Part shown: in pieces, positions 29,691 to 40,980 of the stretch
How positions within the stretch are numbered: the first letter of the stretch is position 1
Layout of the letters: each line of letters opens with the position of its first letter
Source: Henricia sp. BOLD:AAB3569
Lineage: Eukaryota > Echinodermata > Asteroidea > Spinulosida > Echinasteridae
Length of the DNA: 64,000 nucleotides
Direction: 5' to 3'
Assembly (NCBI GenBank): GCA_037783545.1
Contig: JBBELK010000060.1
Coordinates: forward strand, 2,790,001 to 2,854,000
The notes under the pieces: model-generated
Databases searched by the model: none
Seen by the model: the letters and a program-made list of their open reading frames with translations, nothing else
Told to the model about the DNA's origin: nothing
Made by a program: the position numbers and the translations under genes

Positions 29691-30436
29691 CAGCAGAACT
29701 GAATACACTTTTCCCACCACATGCCATGCATGATGCAGCATAATTGGTTACTGGGCCAATAAATAACATTAAAATTTCATCAATCGCTGTAGGTTTTATG
29801 AAAGTACATGTAACACCATTAATAGAGAGCTTCAGTTTGCCAGTTTTTCATAATAAATCTCAAGCCACATCACATCTGAAATGTTGCTTCATACACACTT
29901 TAATTACATGTATGTGTACGAAACAGCTAGTCTAAATTTACTGTGTGCCGGCCTTCACTACTGCATCAACGAGATCTCCTGCTAAATTCATTTGCACACA
30001 AACAACTGCAAACCGGAATGCGTAACATTCAAAATTTTACAAGGCTGTGTTAGTAAACTCTTCATTCCAAAATGCACAAGCAGTTGCTGGTCAGTGACAT
30101 TTTCAAATTGTGCATTTAATGCTTGGTGAACCAAATGATGAGAGGAAATCTGAGGAAAACACTATAGTGGATGTATGATGATGCACTGAAATATGAAGAA
30201 AGAACTACCGGTACACACCGGTACAGACATTTTGAGCACTACATAAAGAGTTTTGGTTCTGTGTGTATGGTACAGTACATGTACATGTATATTGTATGTA
30301 TATCACACAAGTAACAGAGCATTGAAATGATTGTTAACTAATCCAATTGACCTCCCAAACATTTGGAACCAAACTGACATTTTCAGTATCTTCAAAATAT
30401 TTGCTCCAAGTTATAAATTTTTGCAGTGCACTTCGG
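29691..30436. other. No feature recognised
   Basis: AT-rich, with a TACATGTACATGTATATTG run at 30275-30295. Confidence 0.4.
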
Positions 30437-30850
30437 CTATGTTCAGACGGAGAGCTACTTTTTTTAGCCCCAATCCAAGTAGCGGACTCAGCGGAGGTTC
30501 GCTGGAGCTAAAGTGAGTTAGTCACACGGTGGTGATAACTCTGGAGCTACAGTTTCAGAGGAGCTAAAATGTGGTCAAATTTGATGGCATATTAACATTG
30601 GCCAGATGCCACAGAGTGAGGTCAGTTGCGTTCAGTCAGTAAAAAACGGTGGAGCTAAGTCGTAAAAGGAAACCCCGCTGTGCTGAAAGTAGGGCTAGCC
30701 CCACAAATTTTCGGGGCTATAGTTTGGGGAGGGTTAATTAGCTCCGGAGCCAGCTCCAGAGGTGGAGCTACAAAAAGTAGCGTTCAGACGACGGGAGTTA
30801 AGGGTGGAGCTAGCTAGCTAGCTCCAGAGCTAGCTCCAGAGATAGCAGTT
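30437..30850. mobile_element. TIR element 'GTTCAGACGGAGAGCTAC'
   Basis: Left GTTCAGACGGAGAGCTACTT, right GAGCTACAAAAAGTAGCGTT followed by CAGACG. Many GGAGCTA/TAGCTCC motifs inside and just outside (30805-30845). Confidence 0.65.
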
Positions 30851-31497
30851 TTAATGTCTTATAACAACATATCAATGAAAAGATATTGGGTGATCCATTT
30901 TCGCCAATCCCCTCAGAGAATTTGGTAAATACGTGTATGTGTAAGTGTATGTGTACTTTTCTTTCAAGACAATAGTTAGTTTTTACGGTACATGTAGTTC
31001 TTTTAATTTGAGGGTGCTTTCATCCACAATTTGTGAGTCAGTGACTAAAACCGCTCAGCCACGGTACTTTTCCATGTTCAATTGTGACATGGTAAATTAC
31101 AGTTATTTGTGATTTTGTGATGTGAACAAATTTACAGAAATCTAAGCTTTACCCAGCAAAACCCAGAAATGTTGAACTTTTCACGGCACTACATTGTATG
31201 CACTATAGGGTCTACTTCTTTACTAAAAAGGGTATTATTGCAGTGTTGAAATCATTGGATGAATTAACAGACTATAAAATATTTTTACTGATAATTTAGA
31301 GACGAGAAATTGCTATTATTGACGAAAGTAGTGTACAGAAAAAAAGAGGTGAAGCAAGATGCACCATTTCACTGAAAATGAAATTTGGTGATTAAACACC
31401 TAACAACTAGCAGTACAGCATGCTCTAGTTTGTGTAGCTTATAATGCTCAAAGTAGATCAACACAATAAATCAACACAACACTGAAAGTAAAAGCAA
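30851..31497. other. No gene; SINE family A scrap
   Basis: 31035-31067 (GTCAGTGACTAAAACC then CAGCCACGGTAC) is the head of a minus-strand family A SINE. Nothing else recognised. Confidence 0.45.
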
Positions 31498-34061
31498 CTA
31501 GAGGTATGTCTGTTGATAACAGAGCATATGGCTTTCCGCTTTTCTTTTTTTGTATGTTTGTATGCATGGAAAACTGCATGCTGTATAATACTACATGTAC
31601 ACTTTGTACAATATAAATACATACTGTACATATACATGTACAATATGCACAGTGACAAGATTCAAAAATTCATAATAAATCAACAAATCATGCATGTCAT
31701 ACTAATGTAACTTGGTATGTTACATGTTAATGACCAGGTCCAGGCACCTGATAGTTTTCAAGGTCATACGACCAATGGAGAAAGTGGAATTTCTTTTCGT
31801 TTTAGAACGACAGGTGCCAGTGTATACACACTGAATACAATAGAATTACATAACAACTGGCTATATAAACGCCACGTTTGCTTCAGTAGCTCACTCTCGG
31901 TCAACCGTGTCAACTTTGCAGTACAATCCCGCCCACCCCATTTTCCCACTTCAATCAGAATTCGGACCTGGGGAGTGCACCCCTGTCGAGTGCCCTGGAT
32001 GCACCCACGTTTCCTCCAATGGCTGGGGGTTTTTCGTGGCCACCGAGCGCCAGCACACATTGCTGGTCCGACACTCGACCCGAATTCAGTTTCAGTTCCG
32101 AGACACTTTATTGTCGAGACCTAGATACTGTGAACTTTTTTATTGTTTACAGCTCGCAATTCATACATCCAACTTGGTTCAGATGCTAGTTTGATAGCCT
32201 CTAAATCGATAGGCCTTTAACACGGCTTACACCAGACGTGTATAATTATTGTTTTCAACCACATTTGAAGGACATTACATTTGTGCATATAATTTGATCC
32301 TAATCAAGCTGATTAGCGGAGTTTAAAATAAATCGAACAGCAAGGTTCACACAACGACCTAGCCACTGTTCACCATTGGAAACATTTGACCTGTTTTTGT
32401 CCTTTTCTTGTCTCACATGAGGTATAAATAGAAAAGAAATGAATTTTCTGACGGAAGTATGGAGGAAGAAAGTAAACGACCTTGGTTAATGTATACTTGA
32501 GGAACTCTTTTTTGATTACGTCTTGGTGACGTCACAATATTTAGCTGATAATATACATTTGACCAATTCAAAATACGTTTTGGTCTTTTTTCAACTCGTC
32601 ACTAGAGGGCGCTGTTTCGTGTGACGACTTAACTTTTTGTATTTTTTGAATGCCCAAGGGGTCCTGAAACTAACACCGTTGACACGATCTCGGCATCGCT
32701 TACCAGTTTTAAATGACAAGGCAGCCTCGTTTTCGACCAATAGGAAACAAGATTCAAGGTCAATGTCTCTGCATGAAATTTAGACCTTGGATAGTCATGA
32801 CCAGTGCCGAAAGAATAAAGATTGTATCTCAAACGGTTGAATTTTTACAGATTTTTCAATTTGTAAGGCATAACATTTCAGACACATGTAATCTGACACC
32901 TGGTGACGTCATCAAGATCTAACCTCTTTGGTATAGTACTTTACTATGGGTTCCTTATTGTGACTAAGTTTGATGATGATCCAAGCTTTGCAAGCGACTC
33001 TTCTAGCACCGAGACAGACTGTGTGCTTTGTCTATGGGATAGTGCAGATGTATGCATATTGTACATGCTTATGTACACTCGTATACATGTATATACTGCA
33101 CTGTGTGTATGCTGTAGTATAGGTTGCCAGATTCAAAAATTCATAACAAATCAACAAATGACGTCACACTAATGTAACTTGGTATGTTATATGTTAATGA
33201 CCAAGTCTACGTCCCTGCTCGGTTTCAAGGTCATACGACCATTAGATGAAGTGAACGACCTTGGCTAATGTATGCTGTACAAACGGGCTTATTTCATGAC
33301 GTCATCGTTACGCCACCAAATTTTGCTGCTAATATGCGTTAGACCAAGTCACAACAAACCTGAAACAAAATATTTGACCTTCATCGGCCGCTTCGTTCTC
33401 TAGATATAGCTGTTAAAAGGATGCACGTTCAAGCGAGTGTAATTTGACACCTGGTGACGTCATCAAACTTTTGAAAGTATGGGCGTATTCACTGACCCTC
33501 AGTGAACATATGCACCAATTTTGGGCCAATTTGCAAAAACTTCGCCACAGACATCTCTTCAAAATAGGTTTTGGCCATTTTTCAACTTGCCGCTAGAGGG
33601 CGCTCTTTCGGGTCACGACTTAACTTTTGGTATTTTTGGAATGCCCAAGAGGTCTTGAGACTAACACTTTTGACCCGATCTCTGTATCTGCTACCAGTTT
33701 TAAATGACAGGGAAGCCTCGTTTTCGACCAATAGGAAGCAAGATTCAAGGTCAATGTCTGTGTATGAAATTTAGACCTTGGATAGTCATGACCATTGCCG
33801 AAAAAATAACGTTTGTATCTCAAACGGTTGAATTTTTACAGAAGTTTCAATTTGAAGGCCATATATTTCAAACGCTTGTAATCTGACACCTGATGACGTC
33901 ATCAAAATGTAAACACATTTGTGCAGTACTTCACTATGAGGTGATTGTTGTGACCAAGTTTGATGATGATCCGAGCTTTGCAAGTGACCGTTTTGCCAGG
34001 TAGAAAGACCATGCGCTTTGTCTATGGGGTTTTGGGAGAAGAATAAAAAAAGCTAAAAAAC
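31498..34061 (+). repeat. CRE-like array, element 1
   Basis: Starts CTAGAGGTATGTCTGTTGAT and ends AGAATAAAAAAAGCTAAAAA. Without its 680-bp insertion it is about 1.88 kb, made of two diverged ~1-kb repeats (each with AACTTGGTATGTTA, TCAAGGTCATACGACC, TTTCGACCAATAGGAA and GTGACGTCATCA). Orientation is set by the A-rich end. No conserved ORF; short frames repeat only because the DNA repeats. Confidence 0.85.
31786..32466. mobile_element. 680-bp insertion in element 1, LTR/promoter-like
   Basis: Alignment to element 2 shows continuous sequence ...GGAGAAAGT|AAACGACC... interrupted here, with AGAAAGT on both sides (31779-31785 and 32467-32473). Inside are a TATATAAA (31862-31869) about 30 bases before GCTTCAGTAGCTC, a GC-rich block (31920-32070) and an AAATAAA (near 32327). 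TG...CA ends are not evident, so a solo LTR is only a possibility. Confidence 0.55.
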
Positions 34062-36906
34062 TAGAGGTATGTCTGTTGATAACAGAGCATATGGCTTTCC
34101 GCTTTTCTTTTTTTGTATGTTTGTATGCATGTAAAACTGCATGCTGTATAATACTACATGTACACTTTGTACAATATAAATACATACTGTACATATACAT
34201 GTACAATATGCACAGTGACAAGATTCAAAAATTCATAATAAATCAACAAATCATGCATGTCATACTAATGTAACTTGGTATGTTACATGTTAATGACCAG
34301 GTCCAGGCACCTGATAGTTTTCAAGGTCATACGACCAATGGAGAAAGTAAACGACCTTGGTTAATGTATACTTGAGGAACTCTTATTTGAGTACGTCATC
34401 GTGACGTCACAATATTTAGCTGATAATATACATTTGACCAATTCAAAATACGTTTTGGTCTTTTTTCAACTCGTCACTAGAGGGGGCTGTTTCGTGTGAC
34501 GACTTAACTTTTTGTATTTTTTGAATGCCCAAGGGGTCCTGAGAATAACACCGTTGACACGATCTCGGCATCGCTTACCAGTTTTAAATGACAAGGCAGC
34601 CTCGTTTTCGACCAATGGGAAACAAGATTCAAGGTCAATGTCTCTGCATGAAATTTAGTCCTTGGATAGTCATGATCAGTGCCGAAAGAATAAAGATTGT
34701 ATCTCAAACTGTTGAATTTTTACAGATTTTTCAATTTGTAAGGCATTAAATTTCAGACACATGTAATCTGACACCTGGTGACGTCATCAAGATCTAACCT
34801 CTTTGGTATAGTACTTTACTATGGGTTCCTTATTGTGACTAAGTTTGATGATGATCCAAGCTTTGCAACCGACCCTTCTAGGAGCAAGACAGACTGTGTG
34901 CTTTGTCTATGGGATAGTGCAGATGTATGCATATTGTACATGCTGATGTACACTCGTATATACTGCACTGTGTGTATGCTGTAGTATAGGTTGCCAGATT
35001 AACAAATTCATAACAAATCAACAAATTACGTCACTCTAATGTAACTTGGTATGTTACATGTCAATGACAAAGTCTACGTCCCTGCTAGGTTTCAAGGTCA
35101 TACGACCATTAGAGGAAGTGAACGACCTTGGCAAATGTATGCTGCACAAACGGGCTTATTTGATGACGTCATCGTTACGCCACCAAATTTTGCTGCTAAT
35201 ATGCATTAGACCAAGTCACAACAAACCTAAAACACAAAATTTGACCTCCATCGGCCTTTTCGTTCTCTATATATAACCGTTAGAAGAACGCATGTTCAAC
35301 TGAGTGTAATTTGACACCTGGTGACGTCATCAAACCTTTGAAGGTATGGGCATGTTCACTGACCCTCAGTGAACATATGCACCAATTTTGGGCCAATTTG
35401 CAAAAACTTCGCCACAGACATCTCTTCAAAATAGGTTTTGGCCATTTTTCAACTTGCCGCTAGAGGGCGCTCTTTCGTGTCACGACTTAACTTTTGGTAT
35501 TTTTGGAATGCCCAAGAGGTCTTGAGACTAACACTTTTGACCCGATCTATGTATCTGCTACCAGTTTTAAATGACAGGGCAGCCTCGTTTTCGACCAATA
35601 GGAAGCAAGATTCAAGGTCAATGTCTGTGTATGAAATTTAGTCCTTGGATAGTCATGATCAGTGCCGAAAGAATAAAGATTGTATCTCAAACTGTTGAAT
35701 TTTTACAGATTTTTCAATTTGTAAGGCATTAAATTTCAGACACATGTAATCTGACACCTGGTGACGTCATCAAGATCTAACCTCTTTGGTATAGTACTTT
35801 ACTATGGGTTCCTTATTGTGACTAAGTTTGATGATGATCCAAGCTTTGCAACCGACCCTTCTAGGAGCAAGACAGACTGTGTGCTTTGTCTATGGGATAG
35901 TGCAGATGTATGCATATTGTACATGCTGATGTACACTCGTATATATACTGCACTGTGTGTATGCTGTAGTATAGGTTGCCAGATTAAAAAATTCATAACA
36001 AATCAACAAATGACGTCACTCTAATGTAACTTGGTATGTTACATGTCAATGACAAAGTCTACGTCCCTGCTAGGTTTCAAGGTCATACGACCATTAGAGG
36101 AAGTGAACGACCTTGGCAAATGTATGCTGCACAAACGGGCTTATTTGATGACGTCATCGTTACGCCACCAAATTTTGCTGCTAATATGCATTAGACCAAG
36201 TCACAACAAACCTAAAACACAAAATTTGACCTCCATCGGCCTTTTCGTTCTCTATATATAACCGTTAGAAGAACGCATGTTCAACTGAGTGTAATTTGAC
36301 ACCTGGTGACGTCATCAAACTTTTGAAGGTATGGGCATGTTCACTGACCCTCAGTGAACATATGCACCAATTTTGGGCCAATTTGCAAAAACTTCGCCAC
36401 AGACATCTCTTCAAAATAGGTTTTGGCCATTTTTCAACTTGCCGCTAGAGGGCGCTCTTTCGTGTCACGACTTAACTTTTGGTATTTTTGGAATGCCCAA
36501 GAGGTCTTGAGACTAACACTTTTGACCCGATCTTTGTATCTGCTACCAGTTTTAAATGACAGGGCAGCCTCGTTTTCGACCAATAGGAAGCAAGATTCAA
36601 GGTCAATGTCTGTGTATGAAATTTAGACCTTGGATAGTCATGACCATTGCCGAAAGAATAAAGTTTGTATCTCAAACGGTTGAATTTTTACAGAAGTTTC
36701 AATTTGAAGGCCATATATTTCAAACGCTTGTAATCTGACACCTGATGACGTCATCAAAATGTAAACACATTTGTGCAGTACTTCACTATGAGGTGATTGT
36801 TGTGACCAAGTTTGATGATGATCCGAGCTTTGCAAGTGACCGTTTTGCCAGGCCGAAAGACCATGCGCTTTGTCTATGGGGTTTTGGGAGAAGAATAAAA
36901 AAAGCT

Positions 36907-36930
<24 letters not shown>
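34062..36930 (+). repeat. CRE-like array, element 2 (one extra ~985-bp unit)
   Basis: The same CTAGAGGTATGTCTGTTGAT start follows directly on element 1 and runs to AGAATAAAAAAAGCTAAAAA with a long A run (36909-36933). It contains an extra unit: 34778-35660 is repeated almost exactly at 35761-36640 (offset 983-985). Confidence 0.85.
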
Positions 36931-36937
<7 letters not shown>

Positions 36938-37034
36938 GAACAGTTTCAAAGGCTTTCCGCAGGAGTGCGGAAAGCCAAAAAAAAAAAAAAATCAGAACAG
37001 TTTCAAAGGCTTTCCGCAGAAGTGCGGAAAGCCA
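36931..37034. repeat. Duplicated hairpin plus poly(A) unit
   Basis: A ~57-bp unit, ATCAGAACAGTTTCAAAGGC..., occurs twice. Each contains a perfect 11-bp stem GGCTTTCCGCA/TGCGGAAAGCC around a 4-base loop (GGAG, then GAAG). An A15 run separates the copies and an A25-plus run precedes the first. Confidence 0.85.
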
Positions 37035-37509
37035 ATGAAGAAAATATTCCCATGTTGACAATAGGAAGGAAATATGAAAATGAATAATGGAAAGTCACAA
37101 ATGGAACTAAAGAACAATGCAGCATGCATGCTTTTTTGCTCATTCCTACATGCTTTTTTTATTTTTAAAATCATCCCAGCTTGGAAGATGCGATTCTTTC
37201 TACCTGGTCAGCCATTTTGGGTCCAGAAGGATGCTTGTGCAGTCGGGGTATGCAGTCACAGATTTAAAAATGTGTTTAGGAGGAGGCATGTACAAAGGAG
37301 AAACGATGGAGCTTGGCTGTGGCCAAAACCACTTAAAACCTGCAAAATGTGAGCGGTGCAAAAAATGACACATTAAAAACAGGACATAGGAGAGCTTCAC
37401 AGTGGTGTGCATGCAAATTAAATAGAAAACAAACCAACAAACAAAAAATACCAAGTTTGGAAATTTGTGGAAGCCACAGACGCAATGCAATGACTTGCCC
37501 CTTTTCTCT
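37035..37509. other. No feature recognised
   Basis: Contains frames on both strands without recognisable similarity. Confidence 0.4.
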
Positions 37510-38104
37510 ATGGGTCATTCCATGAAGTTGAGGAACACGGTTTCCGTGTTACATCCACAACCATTTTTACTTTTCCCTTGATAACCCCATGAATCAATAC
37601 TATTCAGAAATTCAAGCTGTTGGATGAGAGAAATTTAAAACATTCATTACTTGTAACAAAATCCTCATGGATTTAAATTGTCAACTACATAGAATGTTGT
37701 TCAAATGTAGGTGTGACATTTGGTGCTTTTTAGCAGATTTTCTTGAATCACAAAGAAATTTAAGCTAGAATCCTCCAAATTCAAATTAAAAAGGAATGTT
37801 TAGTTTGAGAACTGTGTGTTAATTTCATATTAAACATGAAAACATTTGTAGTTGGAGACAGTGAAAGCAGTTGAACTGTATTGGTTTCCAAGTTACATCC
37901 ACAACCACCACTTTGTTAAATAATTCAAAATGGCGGCACTTATTTGTCAACACTGAAGACTCCCAAATTACCCCCAAACAGTGTATAGCCACCACATCAT
38001 GCAACATCGTTATATAAATGATGACTCATTGCTCCCTTATTTACCATTTTTGTGGAAATGAAGAAATGTCACACTTTGTTCCTCAACTTCATGGAATGAC
38101 CCAT
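37510..38104. mobile_element. MITE 'ATGGGTCATTCCATGAAG', ~595 bp
   Basis: Ends ATGGGTCATTCCATGAAGTT (GAGGAACA inside) and the perfect complement AACTTCATGGAATGACCCAT. The interior has ACATCCACAACCA twice. No ORF. Confidence 0.85.
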
Positions 38105-38283
38105 ATGGACATTCTCCATTAAACGTCTGTGAATTACAATGTACATTTTGTATTCCTAAAATTGCTTTACGTACATGTACTTTTGGCATGCTTGGAAGCA
38201 ATGTTATAATATCTACTAAACAGCCCAATTAATGTATCACTTCGAAGATGAATCTTTTACGGAGTAAGGGCATAACATATAGC

Positions 38284-38560
38284 TTAAAGGAGCTTGTTCA
38301 GATTGTTTTATAGAAAATGGATTTCGTTCTAACCTAACAATCATGTAAAATACCTCCCCAAAATACTATCCATGGGGAGAAAACATGAAATTTGGAAATG
38401 TGGAAGCAAAAACGTCGGTGTAATCACTGCACTGTTTTAAGTATAAACCAATGAATTACAGTGTAGTTTACAAAACGTCGGTGGTTTTTTGACAATATCT
38501 TACTATACAGATAATGAGAGCACGAAACTTCATAATGGCAATGAGAAAAAAAAAATAACA
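38284..38560. mobile_element. 'GGAGCGTG' family MITE, partial
   Basis: AAAGGAGCTTGTTCAGATTG...TTTCGTTCTAACCTAACAAT...CAAAACGTCGGTGGTTTTTT; far end decayed. Confidence 0.7.
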
Positions 38561-39544
38561 CGACATGATAACCTTTACAGATAAACAGCCAAATCTTTGC
38601 CAAATAATACACAGTACTGTACCGGTACCAATAAAAAAAATGGGTGTTTTCCCAGTTGAACAAACTAAATTCTGTAAATATTAACGATAAACAGGATGTA
38701 AAATGGAAGTAGAATGGATTGACTTCATGGTGGATTGTTGTGAAGTGAACCATACCTGACCCACAGTAACACACCATACAGCAGCACTTTATGCAGGTAA
38801 AAATATGGAATTTGGGACGTCAATATTATATTGAAACCTCAAATTATTGGCATGCCATACAGTCTTCAAGTGGAAACTTTTAACCAGTTCAGTTTACTCG
38901 GTACTCATCGGGCAAATGTCAAGTGTAGAATGACTTTTCATGCAGTTTTGATTTCTAATTTGGACTGTGGACTTTCAGTCAATAAAATCTAATTTTAAAG
39001 CAAAAGCAAATTTGTCAGTTGTAAATAGGACTGTATCATTTTTCTCAAGTATTTATGAATTGATTACGATGGAATGTACGTGGCCTACAGAGCTGTACAG
39101 GGCCTATACTTACCGTACACTATAGCACACCGTATACCAATATTCAATTAGCCTTTTTAATGTACAATGCAACATTTGCATAATGGCTGGTGATCCTAAC
39201 TCTTCACTTTCAAATGGAGACTGTGCAGTTTAGAAAGTCACATACTACAATGTATGCTATTGTTCCTACACCATTCCCTAGCAATCAATAGTATGGATGC
39301 TTTATGCCATGTACGCTGAACACAGTATTGATTGTGTATGTACATGTACTTGACACCTGTTGCATGCACCACATAGCAACAAATTTAGTCTGGTCAAGTG
39401 GATACTAAGTATGCATGTGTAAGGAAGTACGTCAGTACACCAGACGCTATTCATGCGAAACGCGCAAAAGGCTACACGTAATTTTGTTAAATCATGATAC
39501 ATTTTTACATTGTACACAGGTCTAGGTATAAGAAGTCGTGAGTG
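38561..39544. other. No feature recognised
   Basis: AT-rich; no exon, element ends or RNA gene seen. Confidence 0.4.
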
Positions 39545-39755
39545 CTAGGTCAAGTTTTCGCGACCGTAAGAAGAAATCTGCGGCAGATAGGCCTACACGC
39601 TCATTAGAATACAAAGACACAATGGAAATTCCAGGCTAACACAAACATTCCAGGCGGTATCTGGGCACCGCCAGGAATTTCTATTGTGTTTTTGTATTTT
39701 AATGAGCATGGATCTGCCACAGATTTCTGCTCATGGTCGCAAAAACTTGACCTAG
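39545..39755. mobile_element. Foldback 'CTAGGTCAAGTTTTCGCGACC'-type, ~210 bp
   Basis: Arms CTAGGTCAAGTTTTCGCGAC and GGTCGCAAAAACTTGACCTAG-type complement, continuing through AGAAATCTGC and TGCTCATTAGAATACAAAGA. Confidence 0.8.
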
Positions 39756-40249
39756 ACTGCGCGGGTCACATACAATGTATGGCAGCACATACATGTACAG
39801 TATACCTATGTACACCCATACATTTCACAGTTGTCATTCTGTATAGCTGCTACATGTAAGACACCCATTCTATACACACTGTAAATCATGTACAGATGCA
39901 ATGCTTCATCATGAGTCACCAATTGAGTTACAATGTACATGTATGTACCTCCAACATTATGGATAAATATCCTGTCATCACCGCAGTCAATAGATATGAC
40001 CAGACAGTGCAGGCTACACACATACACAAACAAAACTCAAATTGACCTGCATGTACATGTACAGATAATTAGGCTACAAGTCCCCCAAGCAAGGTGTTCC
40101 AGACACTGGTCACCAAGCTTAAATAACACCTTCACCACTTTTACAGGTACATGTGTGTACCCATTTGCTACCGGTACTTGGTGCCTTGCCTAAGGGCACA
40201 TGCACCATATGACCTGGGTTCGAACACACAACCTGCAGAATTAATGCAC
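39756..40249. other. No gene; tRNA-like scrap
   Basis: 40185-40235 has CCTAAGGGCACATGCACC and a GGGTTCGAACACACAACC B-box-like piece of a SINE. The rest is ACATGTAC-rich. Confidence 0.4.
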
Positions 40250-40412
40250 CACTGCTTCAGTTAATTTCTCACACAAAATACCATTTTGGACTGAAATAAA
40301 TTCACGTGGTGTTTGGTACCATTATTATTAACACTTTTAGTAAGGTTTTTCGTGTCAACTCGTGAAAAAAAAAATTAGGGTCACTGCAAATGATGTACTA
40401 TACCTTTAAGCG
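40250..40412. repeat. Dispersed repeat family G
   Basis: TGCTTCAGTTAATTTCTCAC, ATAAATTCACGTGGTGTTTG and GGGTCACTGCAAATGATGTA; matches 29520-29690. Confidence 0.65.
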
Positions 40413-40413
40413 T

Positions 40414-40516
40414 GGGGTACCGTGGCCGAGTGGTTTGGGTCATTGACTCGCATTCATAGGTGAAAACTTAGGGTTGCGTGCGGGTGAAAACTCAGGGTTG
40501 CGGGTTCGAACGAACC
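40414..40516 (+). mobile_element. SINE family A, head only, with internal duplication
   Basis: GGGGTACCGTGGCCGAGTGG then GGTGAAAACTTAGGGTTGCG and GGTGAAAACTCAGGGTTGCG in tandem, ending at the B box GGTTCGAAC. Confidence 0.8.
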
Positions 40517-40635
40517 ACCACACCCCCCTTAATCCATGTCAGTCCATACAATCTTAAACCGTGTACGCATTTGACTTGTTTTACGGCAGGTTTTACCAAG
40601 ACGATGGTAAAATGAAAAATGGCTAAATTTTACTG

Positions 40636-40980
40636 CTGTACGTCCGCATTTGGACTTTTTCGACAAGGGAATATTTACCGAGACCGTGAGAGAGCATGCG
40701 CAGTGTCCCTTAGTAGTATGACCTTCACTGCCCGGACGTACGCTCCAGAGCGCTTTTACCGACTTGATGTGTCCGCATTGGACTTATTATCGTCTCGGGA
40801 AAAGTTATCTGGTCAATTTTCCTGGGCAGCAGTTGGCCAGGAAAAGTAACCGCTGGACTCCGGAAATGTTACTGAGAGGAAAACTTCCTACATGTAGGCT
40901 GTCTGCACTGGATTAAAAATGGGAAAAGTACCCATTGTCTCGGTAGGTTTTCCCCAAAAAAGGTCCAATGCGGACAGACC
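40636..40980. mobile_element. MITE 'GTCCGCATTTGGAC', ~345 bp
   Basis: Left TGTACGTCCGCATTTGGAC, right AGGTCCAATGCGGACAGACC, with inner CGACAAGGGAA and matching complements. The short plus-strand frame inside is not conserved coding. Confidence 0.75.

Noticed and set aside
31717-32194. Frames over the GC-rich block in element 1 (95-135 aa)
   Set aside because: They span the insertion boundary, overlap each other in several frames, and match no domain; more likely regulatory or LTR-like DNA.
32629-36835. Many 60-95 aa frames recurring in the array
   Set aside because: They recur because the DNA repeats; they lie on both strands and change by frameshift between units, so no selection on a protein is visible.
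36745-37061. Lys- and Phe-rich frames through the poly(A) runs
   Set aside because: Translation of homopolymers and the hairpin duplication.
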